Position numbers and translations under genes: made by a program. From contig JAEZKL010000046.1 of the NCBI GenBank assembly GCA_023415475.1, positions 1 to 49,817 of the forward strand: a DNA stretch of 49,817 nucleotides, given 5' to 3'. Positions 1 through 8,741 of this stretch are shown piece after piece. The notes beneath the pieces are model-generated. The model searched no databases and was not told the origin of the DNA. It saw nothing but the letters and a program-made list of their open reading frames with translations. Numbering within the stretch: position 1 is the first letter of the stretch; each line of letters starts with the position of its first letter. Source of the DNA: Bacillota bacterium. GTDB lineage: Bacteria > Bacillota > Clostridia > Lachnospirales > Lachnospiraceae.

Positions 1-1050
1 TACATATCCTCCTGCTATTACTTCGGCATTTTCTATAAATTTCGTAATGATATTTCCTTTTGCTCTTAAAATTCCTTTATTCATTCCTTGCATACCGCGC
101 TTTAAGATAATCTGTCCCCCAGCCTCGATATATGCACCTTCTACCACACCGTTAACCTCAATATCACCCTTGGCACGTACGGAAAAGCCCGTGATAACAT
201 TACCCCGAACAACAACATTCCCCTCATATTCAATGTCACCGGTGGAAGCATCTACGTCTGCATGAACCTCATAGGTGTCAGACACGAATACACGATTATC
301 TACCAGACTGACATGTCCATCCACAGAAGAATACATACGAAGTCCGTCCTCGGACAGATAAATCTTGTTACCGTGTCTTAGGACTCGATTATTCACTTTA
401 TTAGGACGTATTACGACTCCGCATACGTCTATCCCGGGTTTTCCCTGGTCCATCGGAGTTAAGGTAGCTAAGAGCTGATCTTTATTACAGTGGCTGATCA
501 TATCTAGTTGATGGAAGTCTACGGAACCATCCTCGTTTCTCTTCGGCTTTAATGTCAGGTCTAAATTAAAGTGATAGGTTATCTCTGCATCATGACCTTG
601 CGTAGGAAGTGTTGCCTTTGCAAATATGTAATCGGTGCAATATTGTCTATCTTTTAAGAATTCCATTATTTTATTCTCGTCAAGACCATACTTTACACCG
701 GCTCTTACCAAGGAAGCAACAATCTCATCCTTCATTAAAAGATGTCCATTATTAGACGGCGGATAGAATCTGGCTTTTGCATACATTCGGTCTTCAGCAA
801 CCTCTACCTTGATTATCTCATCAATTGTAAATACCGGATAACCGGATATCTTAACCTCAGCAACTCCCTTCAGAGCTGTCATAGCCCTTCCGATTGCTAC
901 CTTATCATATTCATAAATCTTCTGATCGATAAGGTAATTAGCTATTTCCTCGTAGAATACAGGCTCTCCTCCTTGTTCTACATCGAAAATTTTTAAGTAT
1001 GTGCCATCTTGCTTAATTACAATTTGAAAGTAACCATTTCTACCACTCAT
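1..1050 (-). CDS. FapA/DUF342 family protein (5' part only, cut by window edge)
   Basis: The reading frame opens with ATG at 1050 and stays open for 350 codons to base 1, so the C-terminus lies outside the window. The N-terminal ~170 residues form a mixed region. The rest is a beta-rich, glycine-rich stretch (for example VEGAYIEAGGQIILKRGMQG) typical of the DUF342/FapA 'flagellar assembly protein A' beta-helix family. The family is common in Firmicutes and Vibrio next to flagellar genes, and its exact role is poorly known. It follows fliA after a 59-base gap and is probably the last or a late gene of the fla/che operon. An SD-like GGAGAAGG lies just upstream of the ATG. The family call comes from overall pattern, not a single motif. 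Confidence 0.8.
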   Translation of the reverse strand, partial: MSGRNGYFQIVIKQDGTYLKIFDVEQGGEPVFYEEIANYLIDQKIYEYDKVAIGRAMTALKGVAEVKISGYPVFTIDEIIKVEVAEDRMYAKARFYPPSNNGHLLMKDEIVASLVRAGVKYGLDENKIMEFLKDRQYCTDYIFAKATLPTQGHDAEITYHFNLDLTLKPKRNEDGSVDFHQLDMISHCNKDQLLATLTPMDQGKPGIDVCGVVIRPNKVNNRVLRHGNKIYLSEDGLRMYSSVDGHVSLVDNRVFVSDTYEVHADVDASTGDIEYEGNVVVRGNVITGFSVRAKGDIEVNGVVEGAYIEAGGQIILKRGMQGMNKGILRAKGNIITKFIENAEVIAGGYV

Positions 1051-1109
1051 CCTTCTCCTCCTAACGTGATACCCCTTCCCCTTAGGTTCCTTAGATATTA
1101 AATTAAGCA

Positions 1110-1877
1110 TTAAAAACTAGCAAAAACTTCTATATTACTTCCAAGCCGTACCTTCATTTTCTGTAATGCTTTTGTATGTAATTGGGAAATACGGGATTCT
1201 GATACCTCTAGAATCCTGCTGATTTCCTTTAAAGTTAATTCCTCATAATAATAGAGTACGATAACCTTCTTTTCTTTTTCTGTTAAGGTCTCTAAGGTTC
1301 TCACCAGCACATCCTTCAATTCCTGCTTTTCAACAATTCTATCAGGTTGATCAAAATCAGCGGTAAGACTCTGCTCTACCTTTGATTCGGTTCCTTGTTC
1401 CATAAACTCGTCTAACGAAATAATGTTCGTTATCTTAGCCTGATTCTGCCAATTTTCAAACTCATCGACTGATATCTCTAATTCTGTAGCAATCTCGTCA
1501 TCACTGGCCATACGACCATATTTTTGTTCAAGGCTTTGATACGCCATATCGATCTTTCTCTGTTTTTGCCTTATACTCCTGGGAATCCAATCCATTTTCC
1601 TGATTTGATCAAGGATAGCCCCTCTTATTCGAAGCGATGCATAGGTCTCAAATTTTACGCCCTTTGTGTAATCAAATTTATCAACCGCATCGATCAGTCC
1701 AAAGGTGCCATAACCAACCAGATCGTCATATTCTACATTATATCCAAGATACATGCTGAGTCGGCCTGCTACCAGTTTTACTAAACCTGCATATTCAATT
1801 ATGATTTTTTCCTGCAGCTCGGGAGACTTTTTTTTAGCATAATCTTCCCAAAGCTTTTGTTTACCTTCAGCGTTCAT
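1110..1877 (-). CDS. fliA: RNA polymerase sigma factor for flagellar operon (sigma-28/SigD)
   Basis: This 255-residue protein directs RNA polymerase to late flagellar and chemotaxis promoters. The region-2 core is clear at about residues 50-105 (YDDLVGYGTFGLIDAVDKFD, then KFETYASLRIRGAILDQIRK, WIPRS). The WIPRS segment after the core is characteristic of FliA/SigD rather than other group-3 sigmas. Region 4 has a helix-turn-helix near residues 213-242 (LTLKEISRILEVSESRISQ). The ATG at 1877 has GGAGG four bases upstream. It sits near the distal end of the fla/che operon, as sigD does in Bacillus subtilis, so its level depends on transcription through the whole operon. No flagellin or other late genes lie in this window. 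Confidence 0.96.
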   Translation of the reverse strand: MNAEGKQKLWEDYAKKKSPELQEKIIIEYAGLVKLVAGRLSMYLGYNVEYDDLVGYGTFGLIDAVDKFDYTKGVKFETYASLRIRGAILDQIRKMDWIPRSIRQKQRKIDMAYQSLEQKYGRMASDDEIATELEISVDEFENWQNQAKITNIISLDEFMEQGTESKVEQSLTADFDQPDRIVEKQELKDVLVRTLETLTEKEKKVIVLYYYEELTLKEISRILEVSESRISQLHTKALQKMKVRLGSNIEVFASF

Positions 1878-1915
1878 AGTACCTCCGAAAATAATTCTTA
1901 AGTTTTATGCAGAAG

Positions 1916-2194
1916 CTATTTCTTCATACCACCCGGTGCCTTGTCACTCGGTTTCATTTCCTCCTCGGCACTCTCAACCTCTTCATCCAGGATATCCTCA
2001 CCCTTTTTAGGGGCATTGATCACTGTTCTCACTATGATTGCTTTTATGATTAAACCCACAAAATAGAATAAAACTAACACAAGAAGTAATCTTTTTAAGC
2101 CCTCTTCCACATTTATCTTATTCACGATATTAAGAACACTGGTAATTAATCCAGCCAACAGCATAACAAGAGCCGGTATATACCTCTCCCGCAT
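1916..2194 (-). CDS. Small two-helix membrane protein of the fla/che operon, function unknown
   Basis: About 92 residues starting MRERYIPALVML. Two hydrophobic segments (about residues 6-20 and 33-55) are followed by a charged, acidic tail (EDILDEEVESAEEE...) ending in lysines. I chose the ATG at 2194, which has GGGTGA a few bases upstream. A GTG at 2206 would add four residues but has no ribosome site. It lies between cheD and fliA, where clostridial operons often carry a short uncharacterised membrane gene; it does not resemble Bacillus SwrB. The position suggests a flagellar or motility role, but nothing in the sequence shows one. Confidence 0.7.
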   Translation of the reverse strand: MRERYIPALVMLLAGLITSVLNIVNKINVEEGLKRLLLVLVLFYFVGLIIKAIIVRTVINAPKKGEDILDEEVESAEEEMKPSDKAPGGMKK

Positions 2195-2213
2195 CAGATC
2201 ACCCACTATTCTA

Positions 2214-2699
2214 CTATAAAATTTTACGTTCTTTGCCGACCGATTTAATTAGAAGCGTGCCGTTTTCCGGATAGAACTCAATCGTTCGTCCGTAATTTGC
2301 TCCTGTGTCCTCAGCCCGGATAGTAATTCCTAGCTGGGCCAGCTTAAGCTTGGTAGCCTCCACATTACGATCGCCAATTCTCATCATTTCACTGTTATTA
2401 CCAAAGGCAAACATCTGAGCTCCACCGGCTATTTTAGCAATCAATACTCTTCGATCAGCCCCGATATCCGTCATTTTTTTGATTAGTAAATCTATGCCGG
2501 TATCCGCAAATTTCGCTTTGTTTTCGTTGTTCAAAATCTTAGTACTGTCAGGTAGCATAATATGTACCATACCGGCAATTCTCTTCACCGGATCATACAG
2601 CACAATTCCTACACAGGAACCCAATCCCAATGTGGTTATTGCATTTGGTGAGACACAGACATTCAAATCTGCCATCCCCACTTTTATCATTTCGTTCAT
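2214..2699 (-). CDS. cheD: Chemoreceptor glutamine deamidase CheD
   Basis: The 161-residue protein deamidates glutamines on chemoreceptors and binds CheC, tuning adaptation. The catalytic Cys29 lies in GLGSCVGIVLYD and His46 in GMVHIMLP, the expected Cys-His arrangement of the family; the Thr of the triad is probably at 22-23. A later ANYGRTIEFYPENG segment is also typical. ATG at 2699 has AAGGTG five bases upstream. It is adjacent to cheC (9-base gap), so CheC/CheD are produced together. Confidence 0.95.
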   Translation of the reverse strand: MNEMIKVGMADLNVCVSPNAITTLGLGSCVGIVLYDPVKRIAGMVHIMLPDSTKILNNENKAKFADTGIDLLIKKMTDIGADRRVLIAKIAGGAQMFAFGNNSEMMRIGDRNVEATKLKLAQLGITIRAEDTGANYGRTIEFYPENGTLLIKSVGKERKIL

Positions 2700-2708
2700 G
2701 TACTCACC

Positions 2709-3326
2709 TTATAATCCTAATGAAGTTAGAATTTCTCCATATGAATCTATGGTCGGTATTAATATGAAATATCCGTTTACCGCCTTATCATCGTCAACAA
2801 ATTCTGTTTCTATTAGTAATGCCTTATCTCCGATTTTTCCGAACTCAATAGCGGGCACACTTAAGATTGCGCCTGCCATATCGATCGCCATATATGGAAC
2901 ACTTGCCATAATTAGAATGTTTGTTAAGGTTGATAACGAGGACAGATATGCACCTGCAATAATATTACCGATTTCATTTAATGCTGATAACTCCATCTCA
3001 TTAAAATCCAAAGCTTCATTACTCATATCTCCCATCAGGGAGTTCACCAGATGTCTTGATGCTGCCATATCCATCATAAACATCATCATGCCTTCAATCT
3101 GACCTTCGAGGGTAAAAAGAATACCTACTACAAGATTCTCGGCGCCACCGACTATGTCGGACAGCTCCTTGAATTCCAGCAGTTCTACCTTGGGTACCTT
3201 CATATCAATTTTCGAGTTAATCATTTGAGAAAGTGCAGTGGTAGCATTTCCTGCACCTATGTTCCCTATTTCTCGAAGTACATCATACTGCATATTATCT
3301 AGTTGATTTAAATCTAAATGGGACAC
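2709..3326 (-). CDS. cheC: CheY-P phosphatase CheC
   Basis: The 205-residue protein dephosphorylates CheY-P and is stimulated by CheD. Two copies of the CheC active-site helix are visible: DVLREIGNIGAGNATTALS near residue 17 and ELSALNEIGNIIAGAYLSS near residue 113, each with the E...N pair used by CheC/CheX/FliY phosphatases. I place the start at GTG 3326, eight bases after GAGGTG. A GTG at 3332 is too close to the ribosome site. The start lies near the cheW stop, giving translational coupling. Confidence 0.94.
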   Translation of the reverse strand: MSHLDLNQLDNMQYDVLREIGNIGAGNATTALSQMINSKIDMKVPKVELLEFKELSDIVGGAENLVVGILFTLEGQIEGMMMFMMDMAASRHLVNSLMGDMSNEALDFNEMELSALNEIGNIIAGAYLSSLSTLTNILIMASVPYMAIDMAGAILSVPAIEFGKIGDKALLIETEFVDDDKAVNGYFILIPTIDSYGEILTSLGL

Positions 3327-3328
3327 CG

Positions 3329-3775
3329 TCACTGCACCTCTTTTTCAATTACGATTGACGGAATATTAAGCAGGTTAATAAGCTCAGTACCATACTTTCC
3401 AATTCCGATACTATAGTTTGCTTTTTCATCCTTATCATCGTAATTCAACTTATCAATTGATGCCTGCTCCAGCGTAATAACTTCTTTTACTTCATCAACA
3501 ACTAAGCCTACCGGTGCGGCTCCGTTCTCCGGACGCACTATTATAATTCTTGATTTCGAGGTATAAGGTGCTTCTTCCATGCCTATTTTCTTTCTAAGGC
3601 TCATAACAGGAACAATCTCACCTCTAAGATTAATTACACCCCGAAAAAATTGCTGAGACTTGGGAATTCTTGTAATACTCTGCATAACAATTATATTGTC
3701 TATGTAATTAATATCAATACCATATAGACTCTTGTTAAGATAAGCAATTATGTATTGTTTTGTATCAGCTGCCAT
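3329..3775 (-). CDS. cheW: Chemotaxis coupling protein CheW
   Basis: This single-domain CheW protein (148 residues) links chemoreceptors to the CheA kinase. The two SH3-like subdomains show typical motifs: YLNKSLYGIDINYIDNII, TRIPKSQQFFRGVINLRGEI (about 36-55) and VGLVVDEVKEVI (about 94-105). The ATG at 3775 has GGGGGTG seven bases upstream. It follows cheA directly and its end overlaps the start region of cheC. Confidence 0.95.
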   Translation of the reverse strand: MAADTKQYIIAYLNKSLYGIDINYIDNIIVMQSITRIPKSQQFFRGVINLRGEIVPVMSLRKKIGMEEAPYTSKSRIIIVRPENGAAPVGLVVDEVKEVITLEQASIDKLNYDDKDEKANYSIGIGKYGTELINLLNIPSIVIEKEVQ

Positions 3776-3788
3776 ATCTACGCACCCC

Positions 3789-5879
3789 CTATACTAAAGA
3801 ATTGACATCAAGAATTAATGCCACTTCGCCATTACCAAGGATGGTTGCACCGCTGATAATCTTATGGCTCTTGATATACTTACCGATTGACTTAATAACA
3901 ATTTCCTGCTGTCCGATTAATTCATCGACTACCATACCGGCAAGTCTCTCGCCCTTCTTAACGATAACCACTAATAACTCCTCGGGAGCAGCCTCCTGTG
4001 TCTTGCAATTTAGGAGATTTCCTAAGCGGATAATCGGTACCACATTCCCTCTTAGATTAATAACTTCCTTACCCTGAACTGTCTTGACTTCTTCTACTGA
4101 GATATTCTCCACAGTCTGAATACTGCCAAGCGGAAGTGCATATTTCTCATCACCGATAATAACCATAAGGGATTGGATAATGGCAAGGGTCAACGGCAAG
4201 CGGATGATGAAGTTTGAACCTTCGCCTAGCTTCGTTTTCGCTTCAATCTCACCGCCAAGCGCTTCAATCTTCGTCTTAACAACATCAAGACCTACACCAC
4301 GGCCGGATACATCAGTAACCTCCTCTGCGGTTGAGAAGCTCGGCAGGAACAGAATTTCAATAATATCCTTATCCGTCATTCTCTGAGCCTGTTCCTCAGT
4401 GATAGTACCCCTATCCAGTGCTTTTTTCTTAATCTTATCCGTATTAATACCGCCGCCGTCATCTCTAACCTCAATGACTACGTTGTTTCCATCCTGATAT
4501 GCATCCAGATAGATGGAACCCACGGGATTCTTACCAATCTGTTGTCTCTTAGCATTGCTCTCCAGTCCATGATCAGCTGCATTACGAAGAAGATGCATCA
4601 ATGGATCACCGATCTCATCAATAACGGTACGGTCAAGCTCTGTCTCTTCACCGGTCATATATAATTCCATTTCCTTATCAAGCTTCTTGGATAGATCTCT
4701 GATCATTCTCGGGAAACGGTTAACAACGCTCTCTATCGGAACCATTCTTGTCTTCATAACCGATTCATGAAGATTGGTGGTTACTCTTTCTAAATATTCA
4801 ATCTGCTCATGAAAGCTGTTATCCGTCATGATTTCATTATCATTACTGATTGAAATAAGACCATTCTTAGCAATGATAAGCTCACTTACCAGATTCATCA
4901 GAACATCCAGCTTGTCTATATCGACACGAACGGAACGGTTTGCTACAGGCTTAGCAGACTGTTTCGCTGCAGGTGCATTGCCTGCCTTCAAAGAACCCAA
5001 GTCCCCCTCTGTCTTCTTAGGCTGAGCAGCGGATACTTCATCCTGCTTTAGAATTGCCGTATAACTAGCAACCTCATCCTCCGGTAACACAATATATCCT
5101 GCAACAACCTCCTTCACCTCTGATACATTGGAAGCAGCTTTGCTTAATTTCTCAGGAGTCTCCTTGGTTATAATATATGCAGAATAATCGAAATCATATT
5201 TCTCATCCTCAAGATCCTGAGCACTCGGATTCAGCTTGATAATCTCACCGAACTCCTCTAGGGTACGGTTTACCATGAAGGCTCTGGCTCCCTTGAGCAT
5301 ACAATAATCCTGAATATAAATGGTTAATCCGATGACATTCAAACCAAGCATTCCGGCCTTAACCATTGCCTTTTTCTCATGCTCCTCCAGCTTCACACTC
5401 ATGAATTTCATCTTATCATTTACTCCTACCGGAGCCGATAGGGCTATTTCTTCCTTTGCGGTTACCACGCTCTTAGCAGCAGGAGAATGTCCCAGTCCCT
5501 CGATAAGGAAATTATTCAAGGCGTTGATAATATCTTCATTATCCGCCTCCCCTTCACTGGATTCGGATTGAATATTACTTAAGTAGTTTTCCAACGCATC
5601 CAGGCCCTTGAATAGAATATCGATCAATGAGGAGGTCGCTTTCATCTTGCCGGTTCTGATTTCTGAAAATACATTCTCCATATCATGGGTCAATCTCTGC
5701 ATTCTCTTATAGCCCATAGTACCTGCCATACCCTTCAGGGAATGGGCGGCACGGAAAATCTCATTAATCGTTTCTTCATTTTCCGGCTCACGTTCCAGCA
5801 CTAATAAATGCTGATTCAAGTTCTGTAAATGCTCTTTTGTTTCTTCAATAAATATCTCTAGGTATTGACTTACGTCCAT
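3789..5879 (-). CDS. cheA: Chemotaxis histidine kinase CheA
   Basis: At 696 residues this is a full-length CheA. The Hpt domain carries phospho-accepting His46 in FRAAHSLKGMAGTMG. A CheY/CheB-binding P2-like region and an Ala/Lys linker follow. The dimerisation helices begin near 325 (RVDIDKLDVLMNLVSELI). The ATPase domain shows the N box (DPLMHLLRNAADHGLE), G1 (DDGGGINTDKI) and G2 (GRGVGLDVVKTKI). The C-terminus is a CheW-like P5 domain (YALPLGSIQTVE, INLRGNVVPII, GMVVDELIGQQEIVIK). The stop of cheB (TAA) runs straight into the cheA ATG. It would autophosphorylate and feed CheY and CheB. Confidence 0.97.
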   Translation of the reverse strand: MDVSQYLEIFIEETKEHLQNLNQHLLVLEREPENEETINEIFRAAHSLKGMAGTMGYKRMQRLTHDMENVFSEIRTGKMKATSSLIDILFKGLDALENYLSNIQSESSEGEADNEDIINALNNFLIEGLGHSPAAKSVVTAKEEIALSAPVGVNDKMKFMSVKLEEHEKKAMVKAGMLGLNVIGLTIYIQDYCMLKGARAFMVNRTLEEFGEIIKLNPSAQDLEDEKYDFDYSAYIITKETPEKLSKAASNVSEVKEVVAGYIVLPEDEVASYTAILKQDEVSAAQPKKTEGDLGSLKAGNAPAAKQSAKPVANRSVRVDIDKLDVLMNLVSELIIAKNGLISISNDNEIMTDNSFHEQIEYLERVTTNLHESVMKTRMVPIESVVNRFPRMIRDLSKKLDKEMELYMTGEETELDRTVIDEIGDPLMHLLRNAADHGLESNAKRQQIGKNPVGSIYLDAYQDGNNVVIEVRDDGGGINTDKIKKKALDRGTITEEQAQRMTDKDIIEILFLPSFSTAEEVTDVSGRGVGLDVVKTKIEALGGEIEAKTKLGEGSNFIIRLPLTLAIIQSLMVIIGDEKYALPLGSIQTVENISVEEVKTVQGKEVINLRGNVVPIIRLGNLLNCKTQEAAPEELLVVIVKKGERLAGMVVDELIGQQEIVIKSIGKYIKSHKIISGATILGNGEVALILDVNSLV

Positions 5880-6989
5880 TTAGCGCACCCCCACATTCTT
5901 TATGATGGCATCAGATACATCACTTAATGCAACCACTTCATCTACAAGTCCTGCATCCTTTATAACCTTTGGCATTCCATATACAATACTGGTTTCTTCG
6001 TTCTGTGCTATCACATAAATATTTTGTTTTTTACTAAGCATTGATATACCGGCGGTACCGTCCCCGCCCATACCGGTAAGAACTACGCAGGTAATTTGAT
6101 CAAAACTCGTATCTACAAGAGATTCATACATAATGTCTGCACAAGGTAATAACCCATGCCTTGCCGGCTCTTGTGAGATCACAATACGATAAGTTTGATC
6201 ATCTTGTTTTCTAAGGCGCATCTGGTAACCGCCTTTTGCGATATACACAGTGCCTTTTGCCAGGATTTCACCATCCTCTGCTTCCTTTACGGTCAACGGG
6301 CTTAACTCATTTAGTCTGTCTGCCAGAGATTTTGTGAAGCCACCGGGCATATGCTGTACAATTAACATACCTGCATCCAGATTAGCCGGCAAATTAGGCA
6401 AAACACTATGAAGAGCCTTGGGTCCTCCGGTAGAACAGGCAAGAGCAACAAGCTTCTTCGCACCCTGGGGTAATGTAACATTCTGCTTTCTTTGAATTAC
6501 TTCTTTGACCGCCGAAAGCTCCTCCATAACCTGTGTCATTGTTTTGTCTTCTTTGACAGAGACTACTCCAATTGCCTTTGCTTCTGCTTTCGTCGCTGTA
6601 ACAAGACTTTCTAATATCCGATCAGAGAAAAGGTTACTCTTAACCTCCATAAAGCTTTCCGGCTTGGTTACAAAATCAAAAGCTCCCAGCTCCAATGCCC
6701 GAATTGTTTCTTTTGCTTCTTTTTTGGCAATGGTACTGACTATGATTACGGTTGCCTGAATACCCTTGACCTTCAAAGCCTCCAGTAATTCAATACCGTT
6801 CATCTTGGGCATATTAATGTCAAGCAGGACTGCATCATAATCTTTTCCATTGCTTTGTAAAAGCTCTAAGCCTTCCAATCCGTTTACTGCAACTTCTGAT
6901 ACATGAAATCTCTTATCTGAATTAATTATATCAGAGAGTACCCTTCGCATAAGTGCAGAGTCATCTATTATTAAAATATTTTTCGTCAT
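5880..6989 (-). CDS. cheB: Chemotaxis response regulator / protein-glutamate methylesterase CheB
   Basis: The 369-residue protein removes methyl groups from chemoreceptors. The receiver domain has phospho-accepting Asp57 (VLLDINMPKMNG) and Lys109 (VTKP). After a linker, the esterase domain shows the Ser186/His213/Asp310 triad in ACSTGGP, VQHMPGGF and LTGMGGDGTAG. GGAGG lies 13 bases before the ATG, rather far for a ribosome site. No CheR methyltransferase gene lies in the window, so cheR must be elsewhere. Confidence 0.96.
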   Translation of the reverse strand: MTKNILIIDDSALMRRVLSDIINSDKRFHVSEVAVNGLEGLELLQSNGKDYDAVLLDINMPKMNGIELLEALKVKGIQATVIIVSTIAKKEAKETIRALELGAFDFVTKPESFMEVKSNLFSDRILESLVTATKAEAKAIGVVSVKEDKTMTQVMEELSAVKEVIQRKQNVTLPQGAKKLVALACSTGGPKALHSVLPNLPANLDAGMLIVQHMPGGFTKSLADRLNELSPLTVKEAEDGEILAKGTVYIAKGGYQMRLRKQDDQTYRIVISQEPARHGLLPCADIMYESLVDTSFDQITCVVLTGMGGDGTAGISMLSKKQNIYVIAQNEETSIVYGMPKVIKDAGLVDEVVALSDVSDAIIKNVGVR

Positions 6990-7063
6990 TTTCTGATATG
7001 TTCCTCCATAGTGGCTGATCGCTTAACTCTGCTTCGCGGCTTCGTGTTATGTCCTAATCGCAT

Positions 7064-7825
7064 CTACCCTATCTCATTTTTTCTGCGCCTACGTTCCTGC
7101 TCAAATATGTATTTAATTAATGCTTCCCTGTCATTCGGCATAATATCATTAAATTCCACTCTGTGTTCATACATACCAACCCTGACAGGAATGCGTTTTG
7201 AGGATATTATTTTCGCATTCAATACCAGCTTCTTCACCTTTTTGCCAGCTATAAAATCCAGTTTAATTCTTACTTTGTCACCTGATTTATGTAGTGCTTC
7301 GGAATTAAATCTTGCTCCTCCCCCGCTTAAATCTGTAATAGAGGCCGAGATCCACTCCCGGTCGAACTCTGCAAGTATATTCTGTGCTTCTGTCATAGCT
7401 TCCGGCGTTACAAAGCTCTCCGTATTCATTTTCTTCTCTAATATCTCTTCTTCCAGCGAAATCGGTCGATAATAGATATCATGGATACACTCTAATCGAT
7501 AATACTGCCTTCTTTGAAATTTCTCAAGGTTAGTGGTAATACGAACAACCGTAATAATCGTGTTATTATCCTTATGGTTGCTAATTACCATGCAATTGCA
7601 TTGATAAAGTCCTTTCTCCGTATAAAAGCACAGATTATAATACCCTCCCACCGAAAGAGGAATCGTCCTTCCATAAACAATAGGTGCAGCTATGTTTATT
7701 ACATTTCCATCAATCAAATCAACCAATTGGCTAACAAACGCCTTAGCTGTGTGAACCGGCTTTCCGTTGCGGCTAAGTGGCTTGATATCAATTTTATCAC
7801 CGACAGATAATACTTCATGAAGCAT
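7064..7825 (-). CDS. PilZ-domain cyclic-di-GMP binding flagellar brake protein (YcgR-like)
   Basis: The protein (253 residues) has an N-terminal YcgR-type beta domain (about 1-100) and a C-terminal PilZ domain. Both c-di-GMP contacts are present: RQYYR (Arg106-Arg110) and DLSGGG (165-170). The two motifs are about 55 residues apart, longer than usual for PilZ, because of an acidic insertion near 120-158 (EEEILEKKMNTESF...). In Bacillus the equivalent protein (YpfA/DgrA) slows the motor through MotA when c-di-GMP is high; the same is inferred here. It sits between flhG and cheB in the operon. ATG 7825 has GGGGTGGAG just upstream. Confidence 0.9.
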   Translation of the reverse strand: MLHEVLSVGDKIDIKPLSRNGKPVHTAKAFVSQLVDLIDGNVINIAAPIVYGRTIPLSVGGYYNLCFYTEKGLYQCNCMVISNHKDNNTIITVVRITTNLEKFQRRQYYRLECIHDIYYRPISLEEEILEKKMNTESFVTPEAMTEAQNILAEFDREWISASITDLSGGGARFNSEALHKSGDKVRIKLDFIAGKKVKKLVLNAKIISSKRIPVRVGMYEHRVEFNDIMPNDREALIKYIFEQERRRRKNEIG

Positions 7826-7858
7826 ATCTCCACCCCCCAGGTTTAATAATACAAATAA

Positions 7859-8740
7859 CTATTTCATAATACGTGAACGAAGTAAATTAGTAAATAATTG
7901 TGCGATTCCTTTTCTGTTATGTAAATTTGATACATCATTTTCGCAGAGAGTATTTGCAAAGGAGAAAACCATCCTGGAAAACTGTGAATTCGGATATAGC
8001 ATCAGTACCGGCTTCTGTTTCATTACTGCCTTGGATACGCTGCTATCCAAGGGAAGTGCTCCCAGATATTCCAGCTTCAGACTTAAGAACTTATTGACAA
8101 CTAAACTTAATTTATCATATAATTCTTTCCCTTCCTCATCATTGTCAATGCGATTTGCGATCATCTTAATCACCGTATCCTGTAGGGAAATATCTGTTTT
8201 TCGATTTAAAGTTTTTAATAATGCATAGGCATCAGTAATTGATGTTGGCTCCGGTGTTGCTACAAGAAGTACCTCTGAGCTGGCTGCTACAAATTCCAAA
8301 ACAGAATCAGCAATTCCAGCTCCTGTATCTATAATTATAATATCGGCACGTTCATCTAATTCCACTAATTTATGGATAAGGTATACAATTTGATCCTTGG
8401 ATAGATTCGTCAATTCCTGTATGCCGGATCCTCCGGAGATAAAGCCAATGTTTTCCGGTCCCTCAGTGATAATATCTGTTAAGGTTTTACCGCGAAAAAT
8501 GAGATCCGCCAGATTGTACTGCGGCCTGATTCCTAACATAACCTCAACATTTGCTAATCCAAAGTCTGCATCCAACACGATCACCCGCTTGCCCAATCTA
8601 CTTAAGGCAATCGCCAAATTAACGGAAATGCTTGATTTTCCGACTCCACCCTTTCCACTTGTAACAGTAATAACTCTGGCCACATTTCTGGGGGCAGCTT
8701 GTTCTTTAACCATTTTTCTCAGTTTTTCTGCCTGATCCAT
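7859..8740 (-). CDS. flhG: Flagellum site-determining MinD-like ATPase FlhG (YlxH/FleN)
   Basis: The protein (293 residues) belongs to the ParA/MinD family. It has the deviant Walker A GKGGVGKS (29-36), a switch segment VLDADFGLANVEVMLG, and a DTGAGIADSVLEF Walker-B region. FlhG works with FlhF to control flagellar number and placement. The start has GGGGG seven bases upstream, overlapping the end of flhF. Because the upstream partner flhF is interrupted here, FlhG may lack its GTPase partner. Confidence 0.94.
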   Translation of the reverse strand: MDQAEKLRKMVKEQAAPRNVARVITVTSGKGGVGKSSISVNLAIALSRLGKRVIVLDADFGLANVEVMLGIRPQYNLADLIFRGKTLTDIITEGPENIGFISGGSGIQELTNLSKDQIVYLIHKLVELDERADIIIIDTGAGIADSVLEFVAASSEVLLVATPEPTSITDAYALLKTLNRKTDISLQDTVIKMIANRIDNDEEGKELYDKLSLVVNKFLSLKLEYLGALPLDSSVSKAVMKQKPVLMLYPNSQFSRMVFSFANTLCENDVSNLHNRKGIAQLFTNLLRSRIMK

Positions 8741-8741
8741 A

